DNA of 64,000 bases, taken from Allohahella marinimesophila. Its GTDB lineage: Bacteria > Pseudomonadota > Gammaproteobacteria > Pseudomonadales > Oleiphilaceae. The notes beneath the pieces are model-generated. The model saw only the letters and a list, made by a program, of their open reading frames with translations. It ran no database searches and was not told the origin of the DNA. This document shows, one piece after another, positions 8,301-17,198 of this stretch. The stretch is from assembly GCF_039538005.1 (NCBI RefSeq), contig NZ_BAABBO010000007.1:652632-716631 (forward strand). The letters are read 5' to 3'. The translations under genes and the position numbers were made by a program. Each line of letters begins with the position of its first letter. Positions within the stretch are counted from its first letter, which is position 1.

Positions 8301-10427
8301 ATGCCAAATCCTGCAGTCTCTTCAGTACCGGCGGGCACAGCCGGCCAGCGCCGCATTCTCGTGACCAGCGCCTTACCCTACGCTAACGGGCCCATTCACC
8401 TCGGCCATCTGCTGGAGTATATCCAGACTGATATCTGGGTTCGTTTCCAGCGCTTACGTGGCCACCAGTGCACCTACGTATGTGCAGACGACGCCCACGG
8501 CACGGCCATCATGCTCAAGGCGAAACAGCAGGGCGTCAGTTCGGAAACGCTTATTCAGCAGGTTCAGGCTGATCACGAGGCCGCCTTCAAGGGCTTCAAT
8601 ATCGGTTTCGATAATTATCATACGACGCATTCGGAAGAAAACAGGGTGCTGAGTGAGTCGGTCTACCTTGCCTGCAAGAAGGCCGGGGCCATCGTTGCCC
8701 GCGACGTCGTGCAGGCTTATGACACCGAAAAGGGCATGTTCCTGTCGGATCGTTTCATCAAAGGGACCTGTCCGCGCTGCAAGACGCCCGACCAGTATGG
8801 CGACAACTGTGAGAAGTGCTCCGCGACCTACGCTGCCACCGACCTGATCGACCCGGTGTCGGTACTCTCCGGGACGACCCCTGTGCAGAAGAGCTCCAAG
8901 CACCTCTTCTTCGACCTGCCGGCCTTCAGTGACTTTCTGAAACAATGGACCCGCAGCGGCACGCTGCAGCCACAGGTAGCCAACAAGCTCGCCGAATGGC
9001 TGGATGCCGGCCTGCAGGCCTGGGATATTTCCCGCGATGCGCCCTACTTCGGCTTCAGGATTCCTGAAGAAGAGGAGGAGAAATACTTCTACGTCTGGCT
9101 GGATGCCCCGATCGGCTACATGGCGAGCTTCAAGCATCTCTGTGATCGCCGCAGCGATCTTAACTTCGATGAATACTGGCGCCCGGGGAGTGATACCGAG
9201 GTGTATCACTTCATTGGCAAGGACATCATCAACTTCCACGCCCTGTTCTGGCCAGCCATGCTGTCCTGCGCAGGTTATCGTATGCCGAACGGCGTGTTTG
9301 CCCATGGCTTCGTGACGGTAGACGGCATGAAGATGTCGAAGTCTCGTGGAACTTTCATCGAAGCGAGCACCTATCTCGAGCATCTCGACCCTGAATATCT
9401 ACGTTATTATTTCGCGGCCAAACTGGGTGCTGAAGTCGACGACATGGATCTCAACCTCGAGGACTTCACGGCCCGCGTGAACAGCGATCTCGTCGGCAAG
9501 CTGGTGAACATTGCGAGCCGCTGTGCTGGTTTCGTCAAGAAATACGGTGGAAGGCTTTCGCCAGAGCTGGAAAATCCAGAACTGTTCGAGCAGTTCGCCG
9601 GCGCCTCAGAGACCATCGCAGGCTATTACGATGCGCGCCAGTACGGTCGTGCTGTTCGGGAAATCATGGCGCTCGCCGACAGGGCCAACCAGTACATTGC
9701 CGAAAAGGCACCGTGGCAGATGGCCAAGGAAGCCGACCGGGAACAGGAAACGCTGGCCGTCTGCAGCCAGGGCATCAACATGTTCAAGGTGCTCATGGGC
9801 TGGCTGAAGCCGGTGCTACCGCTGATGGCCGAGCGTGCTGAAGCATTTTTGAATACCACGCTGACCTGGACAGGCAAACCGGAGCCTCTGCTCGATCATG
9901 AAGTCGCAGCTTTCAAGCCGCTGATTCAGCGTGTCGAGCCTGCAGCCATGGCTGGCCTGGTCAAACCACTCGACTCAGGTACTGAGGCGTCGGCCGGAAA
10001 AGCGTCGGATGGGAAGGCCTCCAAGCCGAAAGACGGCAAAAAAGCTGGCGCGCAGAGCGATCAGACAGCGGCTGCGGTCCCATCAGCTGGAGACGGCAAC
10101 ACTATCTCTATCGATACGTTCATGCAGACTGACCTGCGGGTCGCCAGAATCGAGCAGGCAGAACTGGTCGAGGGGGCTGACAAGCTGCTGAAGATCGAAG
10201 TGTCGCTCGGCGACTTCGGCCCCAACCGCTTCGTATTCGCGGGTATTCGTTCAGCTTATCAGCCAGATGATCTGAAGGGTCGTCTGGCCGTGCTGGTCGC
10301 CAATCTTGCCCCCCGCAAGATGAAGTTCGGTATCTCCGAAGGCATGCTGTTGGCCGCTGGTGACAGTACCGGCATCTTCCTGCTGGCGCCCGATTCGGGG
10401 GCTGCGCCAGGTATGCAGGTTCGCTGA
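8301..10427 (+). CDS. metG: Methionyl-tRNA synthetase
   Basis: MetG charges initiator and elongator tRNA-Met. Visible in order are the HIGH-type motif in PIHLGHLLEY (about residue 30), a double C-x2-C zinc knuckle (CPRCKTPDQYGDNCEKC), the KMSKS loop, an anticodon-binding helical domain, and a C-terminal EMAP/Trbp111-like domain (DLRVARIEQAE) used for dimerisation and tRNA binding. Between the last two lies a Lys/Ala/Ser-rich linker. The ATG at 8301 has GGAA upstream; the frame extends further but reaches into the divergent promoter region. The rnfA start follows nine bases after the stop, so metG and rnfABC are probably one transcript. Confidence 0.97.
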   Translation: MPNPAVSSVPAGTAGQRRILVTSALPYANGPIHLGHLLEYIQTDIWVRFQRLRGHQCTYVCADDAHGTAIMLKAKQQGVSSETLIQQVQADHEAAFKGFNIGFDNYHTTHSEENRVLSESVYLACKKAGAIVARDVVQAYDTEKGMFLSDRFIKGTCPRCKTPDQYGDNCEKCSATYAATDLIDPVSVLSGTTPVQKSSKHLFFDLPAFSDFLKQWTRSGTLQPQVANKLAEWLDAGLQAWDISRDAPYFGFRIPEEEEEKYFYVWLDAPIGYMASFKHLCDRRSDLNFDEYWRPGSDTEVYHFIGKDIINFHALFWPAMLSCAGYRMPNGVFAHGFVTVDGMKMSKSRGTFIEASTYLEHLDPEYLRYYFAAKLGAEVDDMDLNLEDFTARVNSDLVGKLVNIASRCAGFVKKYGGRLSPELENPELFEQFAGASETIAGYYDARQYGRAVREIMALADRANQYIAEKAPWQMAKEADREQETLAVCSQGINMFKVLMGWLKPVLPLMAERAEAFLNTTLTWTGKPEPLLDHEVAAFKPLIQRVEPAAMAGLVKPLDSGTEASAGKASDGKASKPKDGKKAGAQSDQTAAAVPSAGDGNTISIDTFMQTDLRVARIEQAELVEGADKLLKIEVSLGDFGPNRFVFAGIRSAYQPDDLKGRLAVLVANLAPRKMKFGISEGMLLAAGDSTGIFLLAPDSGAAPGMQVR

Positions 10428-10436
10428 CGCGAGCTG

Positions 10437-11018
10437 ATGGATAGCTTCGCGCTCATTCTGCTCGGCACTGTACTGGTCAACAATTTCGTACTGGTACAGT
10501 TCCTTGGGCTGTGCCCCTTCATGGGGGTCAGCAACCGTATCGAGACCGCGATAGGGCTATCGATTGCAACGACTTTTGTATTGACGCTCGCATCTGTGTG
10601 CAGCTATCTCATCGAGCACTGGCTGCTGCAACCGCTGGTCATTCCCTTTCTGCGAACCATCGCCTTTATTTTTGCGATTGCTGTCGTTGTTCAGGGTACC
10701 GAAGCGCTGCTCCGGCGATCCAGCCCTCTGCTCTATCAACTGCTTGGCCTGTATCTGCCGCTCATAACGACAAATTGTGCGGTGCTTGGTGTCGCACTGT
10801 TGAACGTCAACGCCGCGCACAGTTTTGCCGAATCACTGTTGTATGGCTTTGGCGCCGCCATCGGCTTTTCGCTGGTACTGATCCTGTTCGCGGCCATTCG
10901 CACCCGGCTGGAACTTGCCGACGTGCCTGGACCATTCCAGGGCAGCGCCATCGGCCTGATCACCGCAGGCATCATGTCGCTGGCCTTCATGGGTTTTACC
11001 GGCATGATCAGGTATTGA
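10437..11018 (+). CDS. rnfA: RnfA/RsxA, electron-transport complex membrane subunit
   Basis: RnfA is an integral membrane subunit of the Rnf (Rsx) complex, which moves electrons between NADH and ferredoxin, coupled to ion movement, and in E. coli helps reduce SoxR. The conserved start LLGTVLVNNFVLVQFLGLCPFMGVS and the LPLITTNCAVLGVALLN segment, whose Cys contributes to a membrane-embedded cluster in RnfA/RnfE, are present. There are six hydrophobic segments in 193 residues, the normal length. It is followed by rnfB after two bases. The paralogous partner RnfE is not in the window. Confidence 0.96.
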   Translation: MDSFALILLGTVLVNNFVLVQFLGLCPFMGVSNRIETAIGLSIATTFVLTLASVCSYLIEHWLLQPLVIPFLRTIAFIFAIAVVVQGTEALLRRSSPLLYQLLGLYLPLITTNCAVLGVALLNVNAAHSFAESLLYGFGAAIGFSLVLILFAAIRTRLELADVPGPFQGSAIGLITAGIMSLAFMGFTGMIRY

Positions 11019-11020
11019 CG

Positions 11021-11557
11021 ATGCTGCTCATCATGCTCTCCGCAAGCGCTGCTCTCGGTGCACTCGGCCTCGGTTGCGGCCTGGTGCTGCGTCATTTGAA
11101 CCGTCAATCTGAGACCGCAGATGATCCCGGGCAGGCGCTGGTTGAAAAAATCAACGCCTGCCTCCCGCAAACCCAGTGCGGCCAGTGCGGACATCCTGGC
11201 TGTCGCCCCTATGCGGCCGCTATCGCCGATGGCGAGGCCATCAATCGCTGCCCACCCGGCGGTGAGGACACCATTATCGTACTCGCTGATCTGCTTGGCC
11301 GTGACCCGCTGCCGATGGATACCGAACGTGGCGACCACAAGCCCCCGTCGCTCGCGGTCATTCGCGAGGATGAATGCATTGGCTGCACCAAGTGCATCAT
11401 TGCCTGCCCGGTCGATGCCATTATCGGGGCATCGAAATATATGCATACCGTGATCGCCAGCGAATGCACCGGCTGTGAGTTATGCGTGGAGCCCTGTCCC
11501 GTCGACTGCATCGATATGATACTGGTGGACGACAAGCCAACGGTGCTCACAAGCTGA
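11021..11557 (+). CDS. rnfB: RnfB/RsxB iron-sulfur subunit
   Basis: RnfB is the membrane-anchored ferredoxin-like subunit of the Rnf complex. A single N-terminal membrane helix (residues 2-23) is followed by the RnfB-type [4Fe-4S] motif C53-x2-C56-x4-C61-x15-C77, and then by two classical C-x2-C-x2-C-x3-CP ferredoxin clusters (CIGCTKCIIACP and CTGCELCVEPCP). At 178 residues it is near the family norm. Its stop overlaps the rnfC ATG (TGATG), implying coupled translation. Confidence 0.96.
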   Translation: MLLIMLSASAALGALGLGCGLVLRHLNRQSETADDPGQALVEKINACLPQTQCGQCGHPGCRPYAAAIADGEAINRCPPGGEDTIIVLADLLGRDPLPMDTERGDHKPPSLAVIREDECIGCTKCIIACPVDAIIGASKYMHTVIASECTGCELCVEPCPVDCIDMILVDDKPTVLTS

Positions 11558-13104
11558 TGCCGACCGATGAACTGATCTTTCCGATGACCCAAAGGCCTGG
11601 CGCACGGCTGAGCCCCCAGGTGCAGGCGGGCGAAGTCGTCAGCCAGGGGCAGGTCATTGCGCTGGCTGAGACCAGTATTAGCGGTCTTGTCGACCCCGCA
11701 GGCGGACCGTCTCCTGCCGCCACCTTGCACAGCCCTGTCGCTGGGAAGGTGACTGCCTTTCGTGAGCATGGCGTTCTCCTTGGTGGCGAGCTGGTGCAGC
11801 TGAGCTGCCTGTTTATCAGACCAACAATCGAATCCGGTCGAACGATCGATCTCGTCACAGCGATAGCAGCCTCCACCTCAGCTCAACGCCAGGCGGCAGT
11901 CAAAAGAGTGAGCACGGCGCTGCCCGAACGCATGAATGCGCTGTCTACGACTGCTGGACGCCAGGCGGCGTTCGACGCCATCGCCCAGGACTCGGGCATT
12001 ACCGGTCTGGGTGGCGGCGGATTTCCACTTCATGCCAAGTTGACGGCCTCTGTCAATCGGGTGGTGATCAACGCTGCAGAATGTGAGCCCTTCGCCGATG
12101 CCGACAATGCCCTCATGCAGAGCGCGCCCTGTGAGGTCATTGCTGGAGCCTGGCTGGCCTGCACACTCCTCGGACTGAATGAGATCAGCCTGGCCATCAA
12201 GAGCACCCTCTCGACGGCGCAGCAGCAACTCGGCATGGCTGAGGGGGCCCTACGCTCGATGCTCGGTGGCCAGCTCGAACTGCCGCGGCTGAAGATGCTG
12301 GAGATCCCGGCGGAATATCCAGCAGGCGCAGAGCAGCAAGTCATCAAGCGAGCATTCGGCATCGAAGTACCGGCTGGGCAGCGAGCCAGCCAGGCCGGGG
12401 TAGCTTGTATCAATGTATCGACCCTGGCAGCGCTGGGCCGTTTTATTCTGTGGGGGGAGTCTCTGACGCGGCGTATCGTGACCGTCGCTGGCCGGGCGGT
12501 CTCGAGACCTGGGAATTACGAAGTGCCCATAGGGTTAGCGGCAGACGTGTTGCTGGAAGCAGCTGGTGTCGAACATGACAGGCTCGCCGGACTGGTTCAC
12601 GGTGGCGGCATGATGGGCACCCCGCTGGCAACCGCGCAGCTGCCGCTGGGGAAGTCGAGCTACTGCCTGATTGCTGCCGACGGCCAGGACAGCGGGCTGG
12701 CGGTTGAACACGCCATCAGGCAGCGCAAAGGCCTGGCAGTCGATACTTCTCCGTGCATTCGCTGCGGCTTCTGCGAGCCCGTCTGCCCGGTAGGGCTGCT
12801 GCCACAACAACTGCACTTTGCAGCCATTGCCAAAGACAGCGACTGGCTGCAATCGCATCATCTGTCCGCCTGTATCGAGTGTGGTGCCTGCGAAGCCGTG
12901 TGCCCAAGCCAGCTGCCACTCGTTGCCGAATACCGCGAAGCAAAGACGAGCGAAACCCTGAACAGGCTGGCACGTCAGAAGTCCGAGTATGCACGCCTGC
13001 GCTTCGAACAGCGTACAGAACGTCTGCGCATCGAGGCACTTGAGCGCGATGCCCGTCGAGCGGCCAGAAAAGCAGCGCTCGGCAGCAGAAATCCGAGGGC
13101 CTGA
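11557..13104 (+). CDS. rnfC: RnfC/RsxC, NADH-binding subunit
   Basis: RnfC is the peripheral subunit that binds NADH and FMN and carries two [4Fe-4S] clusters. A barrel-sandwich N-terminus (HSPVAGKVTAFREHG), the GLGGGGFP nucleotide-binding loop near residue 150, INAAECEPF, and two cluster motifs (CIRCGFCEPVCP and CIECGACEAVCP) are in place. It has 515 residues; the C-terminal charged coiled-coil tail is short compared with the long Ala/Lys-rich repeats of enterobacterial RnfC. Normally rnfD, rnfG, rnfE and nth would follow, but here the next gene is fbp after 102 bp. Confidence 0.95.
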   Translation: MPTDELIFPMTQRPGARLSPQVQAGEVVSQGQVIALAETSISGLVDPAGGPSPAATLHSPVAGKVTAFREHGVLLGGELVQLSCLFIRPTIESGRTIDLVTAIAASTSAQRQAAVKRVSTALPERMNALSTTAGRQAAFDAIAQDSGITGLGGGGFPLHAKLTASVNRVVINAAECEPFADADNALMQSAPCEVIAGAWLACTLLGLNEISLAIKSTLSTAQQQLGMAEGALRSMLGGQLELPRLKMLEIPAEYPAGAEQQVIKRAFGIEVPAGQRASQAGVACINVSTLAALGRFILWGESLTRRIVTVAGRAVSRPGNYEVPIGLAADVLLEAAGVEHDRLAGLVHGGGMMGTPLATAQLPLGKSSYCLIAADGQDSGLAVEHAIRQRKGLAVDTSPCIRCGFCEPVCPVGLLPQQLHFAAIAKDSDWLQSHHLSACIECGACEAVCPSQLPLVAEYREAKTSETLNRLARQKSEYARLRFEQRTERLRIEALERDARRAARKAALGSRNPRA

Positions 13105-13206
13105 CAGCTGTTCTCAGGCTGTGTCTTCCTGAGCCGAGGCGAAATGCACTATACTGCTGGCCATTTTTAGACATTCGTTCACAGCAAAAGGCGTGCAGAT
13201 ACTCAT

Positions 13207-14211
13207 ATGAAAACTTTAGGCGAATTCATCGTTGAACATCAGCATGACTTTCCGCATGCCACTGGTGAGTTGTCCTCACTGCTCAGCGCCATCCGGCTGG
13301 CGGCCAAGGTCTGTCATCGCGAGATCAACAAGGCTGGTCTCGTCGACATCACCGGCGCTGCTGGCGACGTCAACATTCAGGGTGAAGCGCAGCAGAAGCT
13401 GGACGTCTACGCCAACAACAAATTCAAGGCCGCACTGGAAGCCCGGGGCGAAGTCTGTGGCATAGCCTCGGAAGAGGAAGACAACTTCGTCATCTTCGAA
13501 AGCGACCTGAGTCGTGATGGCAAGTATGTCGTGTTGATGGATCCACTCGATGGCTCGTCGAATATTGATGTCAACGTTTCGGTCGGTACGATCTTCTCGA
13601 TCTACAAGCGGATTTCCGAGCGCGGTCAACCAGCTCAGCTGGAAGACTTCCTGCAGCCGGGTCACAAGCAGGTGGCTGCGGGCTATGTCGTCTATGGCTC
13701 ATCCACGATGCTTGTGTTCACGACTGGCAATGGCGTCAATGGCTTTACCTACGACCCTTCCCTTGGCGTATTCTGCCTTTCGCACCAGAAAATCAAGACG
13801 CCGGCCGATGGTCAGATCTACTCCATCAACGAAGGCAATTACCACAAGTTCCCTCAGTCAGTGAAGCAATACCTGAAGTACTGTCAGGAGCCTGACGACG
13901 CCACCAACCGCCCCTACACGGCACGTTATATTGGCTCGCTCGTATCTGACTTTCACCGCAACCTGCTCAAGGGCGGTATCTATCTGTACCCGTCCACGGC
14001 AAGTAATCCTGAAGGCAAACTGCGTTTGCTCTACGAATGTAATCCACTCGCATTCCTGGCGGAACAGGCTGGCGGCATCGCCTCCGACGGCCGTGGCCGG
14101 ATCATGGACATCGAGCCGACCTCCCTGCACCAGCGCACCCCCTACTTCATCGGTTCATCAAACATGGTGAAGCGGGTTGAGGCCCTCGTCGCCGAACTCG
14201 ATCAGGCCTGA
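13207..14211 (+). CDS. fbp: Class I fructose-1,6-bisphosphatase
   Basis: Fbp hydrolyses fructose-1,6-bisphosphate to fructose-6-phosphate, committing carbon to gluconeogenesis. Class I motifs are present: ASEEEDN (metal-ligand Glu), VLMDPLDGSSNIDVN with the DPxDG metal site, and LYECNPLAFLAEQAGG. Length (334 aa) is normal. It follows rnfC by 102 bp, a spacer containing TATACT that could be part of its own promoter. A TonB-like gene begins 23 bases downstream. Confidence 0.96.
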   Translation: MKTLGEFIVEHQHDFPHATGELSSLLSAIRLAAKVCHREINKAGLVDITGAAGDVNIQGEAQQKLDVYANNKFKAALEARGEVCGIASEEEDNFVIFESDLSRDGKYVVLMDPLDGSSNIDVNVSVGTIFSIYKRISERGQPAQLEDFLQPGHKQVAAGYVVYGSSTMLVFTTGNGVNGFTYDPSLGVFCLSHQKIKTPADGQIYSINEGNYHKFPQSVKQYLKYCQEPDDATNRPYTARYIGSLVSDFHRNLLKGGIYLYPSTASNPEGKLRLLYECNPLAFLAEQAGGIASDGRGRIMDIEPTSLHQRTPYFIGSSNMVKRVEALVAELDQA

Positions 14212-14234
14212 GTCAGCGGCAGTGTCCGGCAGGT

Positions 14235-15185
14235 TTGAAATCGCGTAGGCATGCGGCCAGTGCAACGCTGGCCCTCAGTGTTCTGCTTCACGTCGGCCTG
14301 TTCTGGTATGCAGGCACTCAGATTCGACATGAGCCTGATCGGCCTGTTCCGACGCCCGTCTCGCGCGTTGAAATACAGCTTCATGCGCCAGCGCCTGAGG
14401 CCGACGCGGTTTCGGAGCCTAAGGTCTCAGAGCCAGAAGTAATCGCTCCGGTAGAACATCCAGCACCGTCCCCTGAGCCGCAAATTACGCACGCGCCGAG
14501 GGATGACGGTGAACGCTCTGCGCCAGCGCAGACCAGTCCTATTCCGGTCGAAAAGCCGACTGCCCAATATCCGGACGCCGAGCAGTCACGGCAAGCTCCG
14601 AAGCAGCCAAAGGCTTCATCGCCGGAAGAAGCCCTCGCTGAGGCCGCAAAAGATACCCCGAGTCCACCTGAGCCACCCCAGTCGCAGCCGGAAGTCAGCC
14701 TACGAGATGAAAATGATGCTGCGTTCCCTGACGCCTTTAACGGGCGACTCGTGCCACTCGATGACCGAACCCTGGCTGACGCCAGCCTCGTCAGCAATGT
14801 CGGGGGTAGTAGCCGCAATGCCCGCATCGCTGATGAGGGCTTCATGGTCAACCTTTATCTGCGGCGGATGACGGAGCAGGTATACGCAGCTTGGGACGAC
14901 TGGTCAGCCTGGCAGCGAAAGAACCGGCAGCAGCGGGCCATGACCGGTACCATAAGCTTTCAGGTATCGCTCAATGGCCGCCTGCAATCTGCACACATCA
15001 GCAGAAGTAGCGGGAGTGCCGACTTCGATCGGTCGGCGCTTGAGGCAATCAAGGCTGTCCATCGCTTTGCGGTGCCGGAAGACCCGGCAGTGACAGCGCG
15101 TTACTATCGCAAATTGCGTTTTCATTTCAGTACGGAAAGCCGTGAGATCGGAGCCATACTGAACGCTGGCGAATCAGCCGGCTGA
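14235..15185 (+). CDS. TonB-like energy transducer protein
   Basis: The protein has TonB architecture: a short basic cytoplasmic end, one membrane helix (residues 9-26, ATLALSVLLHVGLFWYAG), a long Pro/Glu-rich periplasmic spacer (residues about 40-160), and a C-terminal domain (about 215-305) with the TonB pattern of an FQVSLNGRLQSA strand, a DFDRSALEAIK helix and a final FHFS strand. TonB couples the proton-motive force to outer-membrane receptors. No exbB, exbD or receptor gene is nearby. No ATG precedes the membrane helix; a TTG at 14235 gives the expected N-terminus, but the AGG before it is too close for a standard ribosome site, so the start is uncertain. A TolA-like or other envelope role is possible. 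Confidence 0.75.
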   Translation: MKSRRHAASATLALSVLLHVGLFWYAGTQIRHEPDRPVPTPVSRVEIQLHAPAPEADAVSEPKVSEPEVIAPVEHPAPSPEPQITHAPRDDGERSAPAQTSPIPVEKPTAQYPDAEQSRQAPKQPKASSPEEALAEAAKDTPSPPEPPQSQPEVSLRDENDAAFPDAFNGRLVPLDDRTLADASLVSNVGGSSRNARIADEGFMVNLYLRRMTEQVYAAWDDWSAWQRKNRQQRAMTGTISFQVSLNGRLQSAHISRSSGSADFDRSALEAIKAVHRFAVPEDPAVTARYYRKLRFHFSTESREIGAILNAGESAG

Positions 15186-15191
15186 AGTTTT

Positions 15192-15230
15192 CCTGGCCCG
15201 GGCGAGCGAACACGGCCAGCCCGGGCCAGG
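15192..15230. terminator. Perfect 12-bp inverted repeat between convergent genes
   Basis: CCTGGCCCGGGC at 15192-15203 is matched by GCCCGGGCCAGG at 15219-15230 with a 15-nt loop. It sits exactly between the ends of the TonB-like gene and the amylase gene, so it can serve both strands. Neither side has a clear run of T, so it may act as a stabilising 3' hairpin rather than an efficient intrinsic terminator. Confidence 0.6.
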
Positions 15231-15235
15231 TGAAC

Positions 15236-16963
15236 TCAGAAGCTACCCGCCGCCGAATTCGCACCGATATCGACACGGTTATTTGCTCCACCCTGCCATT
15301 GAAGCTGTTGGGCGGGATCAGTCTCACTGCGCTTGAGACATTTCCATTCGATCGAGGTCTGCGCAGGCAGGTCGACGGTGGCCGTCCACCGCGGATATGC
15401 CGTCGGCTCCAGCTTGACCGCTGCGGCCGGGCTCCAGCTACCTAGTTCGCTCACACTCCCTACGGCATACACGCTCTGCCCGAATACAGTCTGTCCGCCA
15501 TCACAGCTCAGCTCGACGGCGGCCAGGCCATTGCCCGGATCGGGGTCTGGCCCAGTGTTCGGACCACCAATCAATGACTGTTGATGAATGGCGATGGCAT
15601 CCCGCCCGTTCACAGCGATGGCAGCATAGCCACTGCCATCTACTACGATAGTGGGGCCGGAGCAGAGGCCATTGTCATAGTCCCCATGCATGACGTCGCA
15701 GTATTCGCCGGAAGGCATGCCGGTTTGCACGACCGTGTTCCACGCGTCGGTGCGGTTGTTGAGCGCAACATAGCCCAGGCCACCACGCCCGAAGGCCAGC
15801 CGGTTTGGACCATCGGTAGTCACATCACTGGTAAACCAGTTCGATGCAGTCACCTCACGGAACTTCACCATGTTGCCCGTACCGCCCCAGCGATGTTCAC
15901 ACACCCAGTCACCGTCGCTGCAGCTATTACCAGAGTGCACACCCGACACCGGCGGCCCCTGATTTTCGTCGTTAAAATAATAGCTCGACATCAGTCGGGC
16001 GTAGCCGTAGGGATAGGCCAACATGAAAGTGTTGGCGAGATAATACATACCCTGCGGATCCTTGTAGCTGAGCGTGTATTCCGGATGCTGGCGCTGGTCA
16101 TCGTGGTTGGCCACAAAGCTCAGGGCCTGACTGCTGTCGACTCGGCCAGACCAGCGGCTGAAGTCGATCAGGTTGGCGATGGTGCCATTGCGAAAGTTAT
16201 AAGCCAGATCCCGCTCCATGGCGAATTCGGTAACATCGGCAATCGATACATAGTCTTCAGGCTGAATGGCTTCGCCCTGGGCCCGAATCACTTCGAGGAA
16301 GACGTAGGGGTCGCCATTCAGGCTGTTCACGATGGCTGCGACGTCTCCTGGTGGAATGTGCTTGGCGGCGTCAATGCGGAAGCCCTTCACCCCGATGTTG
16401 GTCAGATCGTTGAAATAATCCACGATCTTTCCTCTCACGTAAGCATTTTCGGTACGCAGGTCCTTGAGCCCTACCAGGTCGCAGTTCCACACCTCGTCTG
16501 CATTTCGATAGTTGATGCCGGTGCAGTTGCGCTCATGGAAATCGTTAGGACCGTAGGGGACGTCGGGGAAATTCAGTCGCCCTGCCGCCATGTGGTTGAT
16601 CACCATATCGACTACGATGTCGACGTCGACTGCCCGACAACGTTGCACCATGTCGATGAACTCACTACGGTTGCCACTGCGGCTTTCGAGTCGGTAACTG
16701 AGCGGCTGATAACGAGTCCACCATTGCGGGCCAGGGATATGCGCCTGCGGCGGACTGACCTGAACGGCCGTGAAACCCTTCGGGCCGAGATAGGTTTCGC
16801 ACTCACGGGCAATATCAGCCCAGCGCCATTCGAACAGATGCACCATGACATTGGCGGACGCCATTGAAGGGAGCAAGAGGGTGCAGGCGAGTGCGCCGGC
16901 GAGAACGGATTTTTGACAAGACCTGGGTGCGGCAGACACCGCCAGGCGTGGTAAAGTAAGCAT
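15236..16963 (-). CDS. Secreted chloride-dependent-type alpha-amylase (GH13) with CBM20
   Basis: This is an extracellular alpha-amylase that cleaves alpha-1,4 bonds in starch or glycogen. A signal peptide (LAGALACTLLLPSMASA) ends near residue 37. The catalytic triad is D198 (in GFRIDAAKH), E224 (FLEVI) and D288 (ANHDDQ). R196, N286 and R323 (GYARLMSS) occupy the three chloride-ligand positions of animal amylases, and a DWVCEHRW stretch is also animal-like. After a Pro/Asp/Gly linker near 470, residues about 478-575 form a CBM20 starch-binding domain (GSVSELGSWSP). It is transcribed away from xthA and has no maltose-utilisation neighbours. Function is well supported; the chloride requirement is inferred from residues. 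Confidence 0.92.
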   Translation of the reverse strand: MLTLPRLAVSAAPRSCQKSVLAGALACTLLLPSMASANVMVHLFEWRWADIARECETYLGPKGFTAVQVSPPQAHIPGPQWWTRYQPLSYRLESRSGNRSEFIDMVQRCRAVDVDIVVDMVINHMAAGRLNFPDVPYGPNDFHERNCTGINYRNADEVWNCDLVGLKDLRTENAYVRGKIVDYFNDLTNIGVKGFRIDAAKHIPPGDVAAIVNSLNGDPYVFLEVIRAQGEAIQPEDYVSIADVTEFAMERDLAYNFRNGTIANLIDFSRWSGRVDSSQALSFVANHDDQRQHPEYTLSYKDPQGMYYLANTFMLAYPYGYARLMSSYYFNDENQGPPVSGVHSGNSCSDGDWVCEHRWGGTGNMVKFREVTASNWFTSDVTTDGPNRLAFGRGGLGYVALNNRTDAWNTVVQTGMPSGEYCDVMHGDYDNGLCSGPTIVVDGSGYAAIAVNGRDAIAIHQQSLIGGPNTGPDPDPGNGLAAVELSCDGGQTVFGQSVYAVGSVSELGSWSPAAAVKLEPTAYPRWTATVDLPAQTSIEWKCLKRSETDPAQQLQWQGGANNRVDIGANSAAGSF

Positions 16964-17198
16964 AAGCTCTCCGGTTTTTGTTGTATTTGTCTGGTACTGC
17001 TCATTGTTTGACCATTTTGGCCAGCAATCGACACTAACAGCGGTTTACCCAAGGCAAATCCTCCTCTTGCAGGAAACACAGGGCGTAGAGGCCAAGCCTA
17101 GGCCCAATGCCCTGTACCGGTGACACTGACAGCTTGCGGCGAATCGGTGATGTCGCAGTCATGATATTCATACCTGATCCAAGGACCCAACTATTCCA
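16964..17198. promoter_or_regulatory. Divergent intergenic region, amylase / exonuclease III
   Basis: This 235-bp spacer must contain both divergent promoters. It includes a GC-rich partly self-complementary stretch around 17065-17110 (GAGGCC ... GGCCC). I see no convincing operator or core promoter by eye. Confidence 0.35.

Noticed and set aside
8454..9383. 309-codon open frame opposite metG
   Set aside because: It mirrors the methionyl-tRNA synthetase catalytic domain in reverse; no ribosome site or family similarity.
15581..16867. 428-codon open frame on the plus strand opposite the amylase
   Set aside because: No start context or domain pattern; it is a GC-rich antisense shadow of a clearly real gene.
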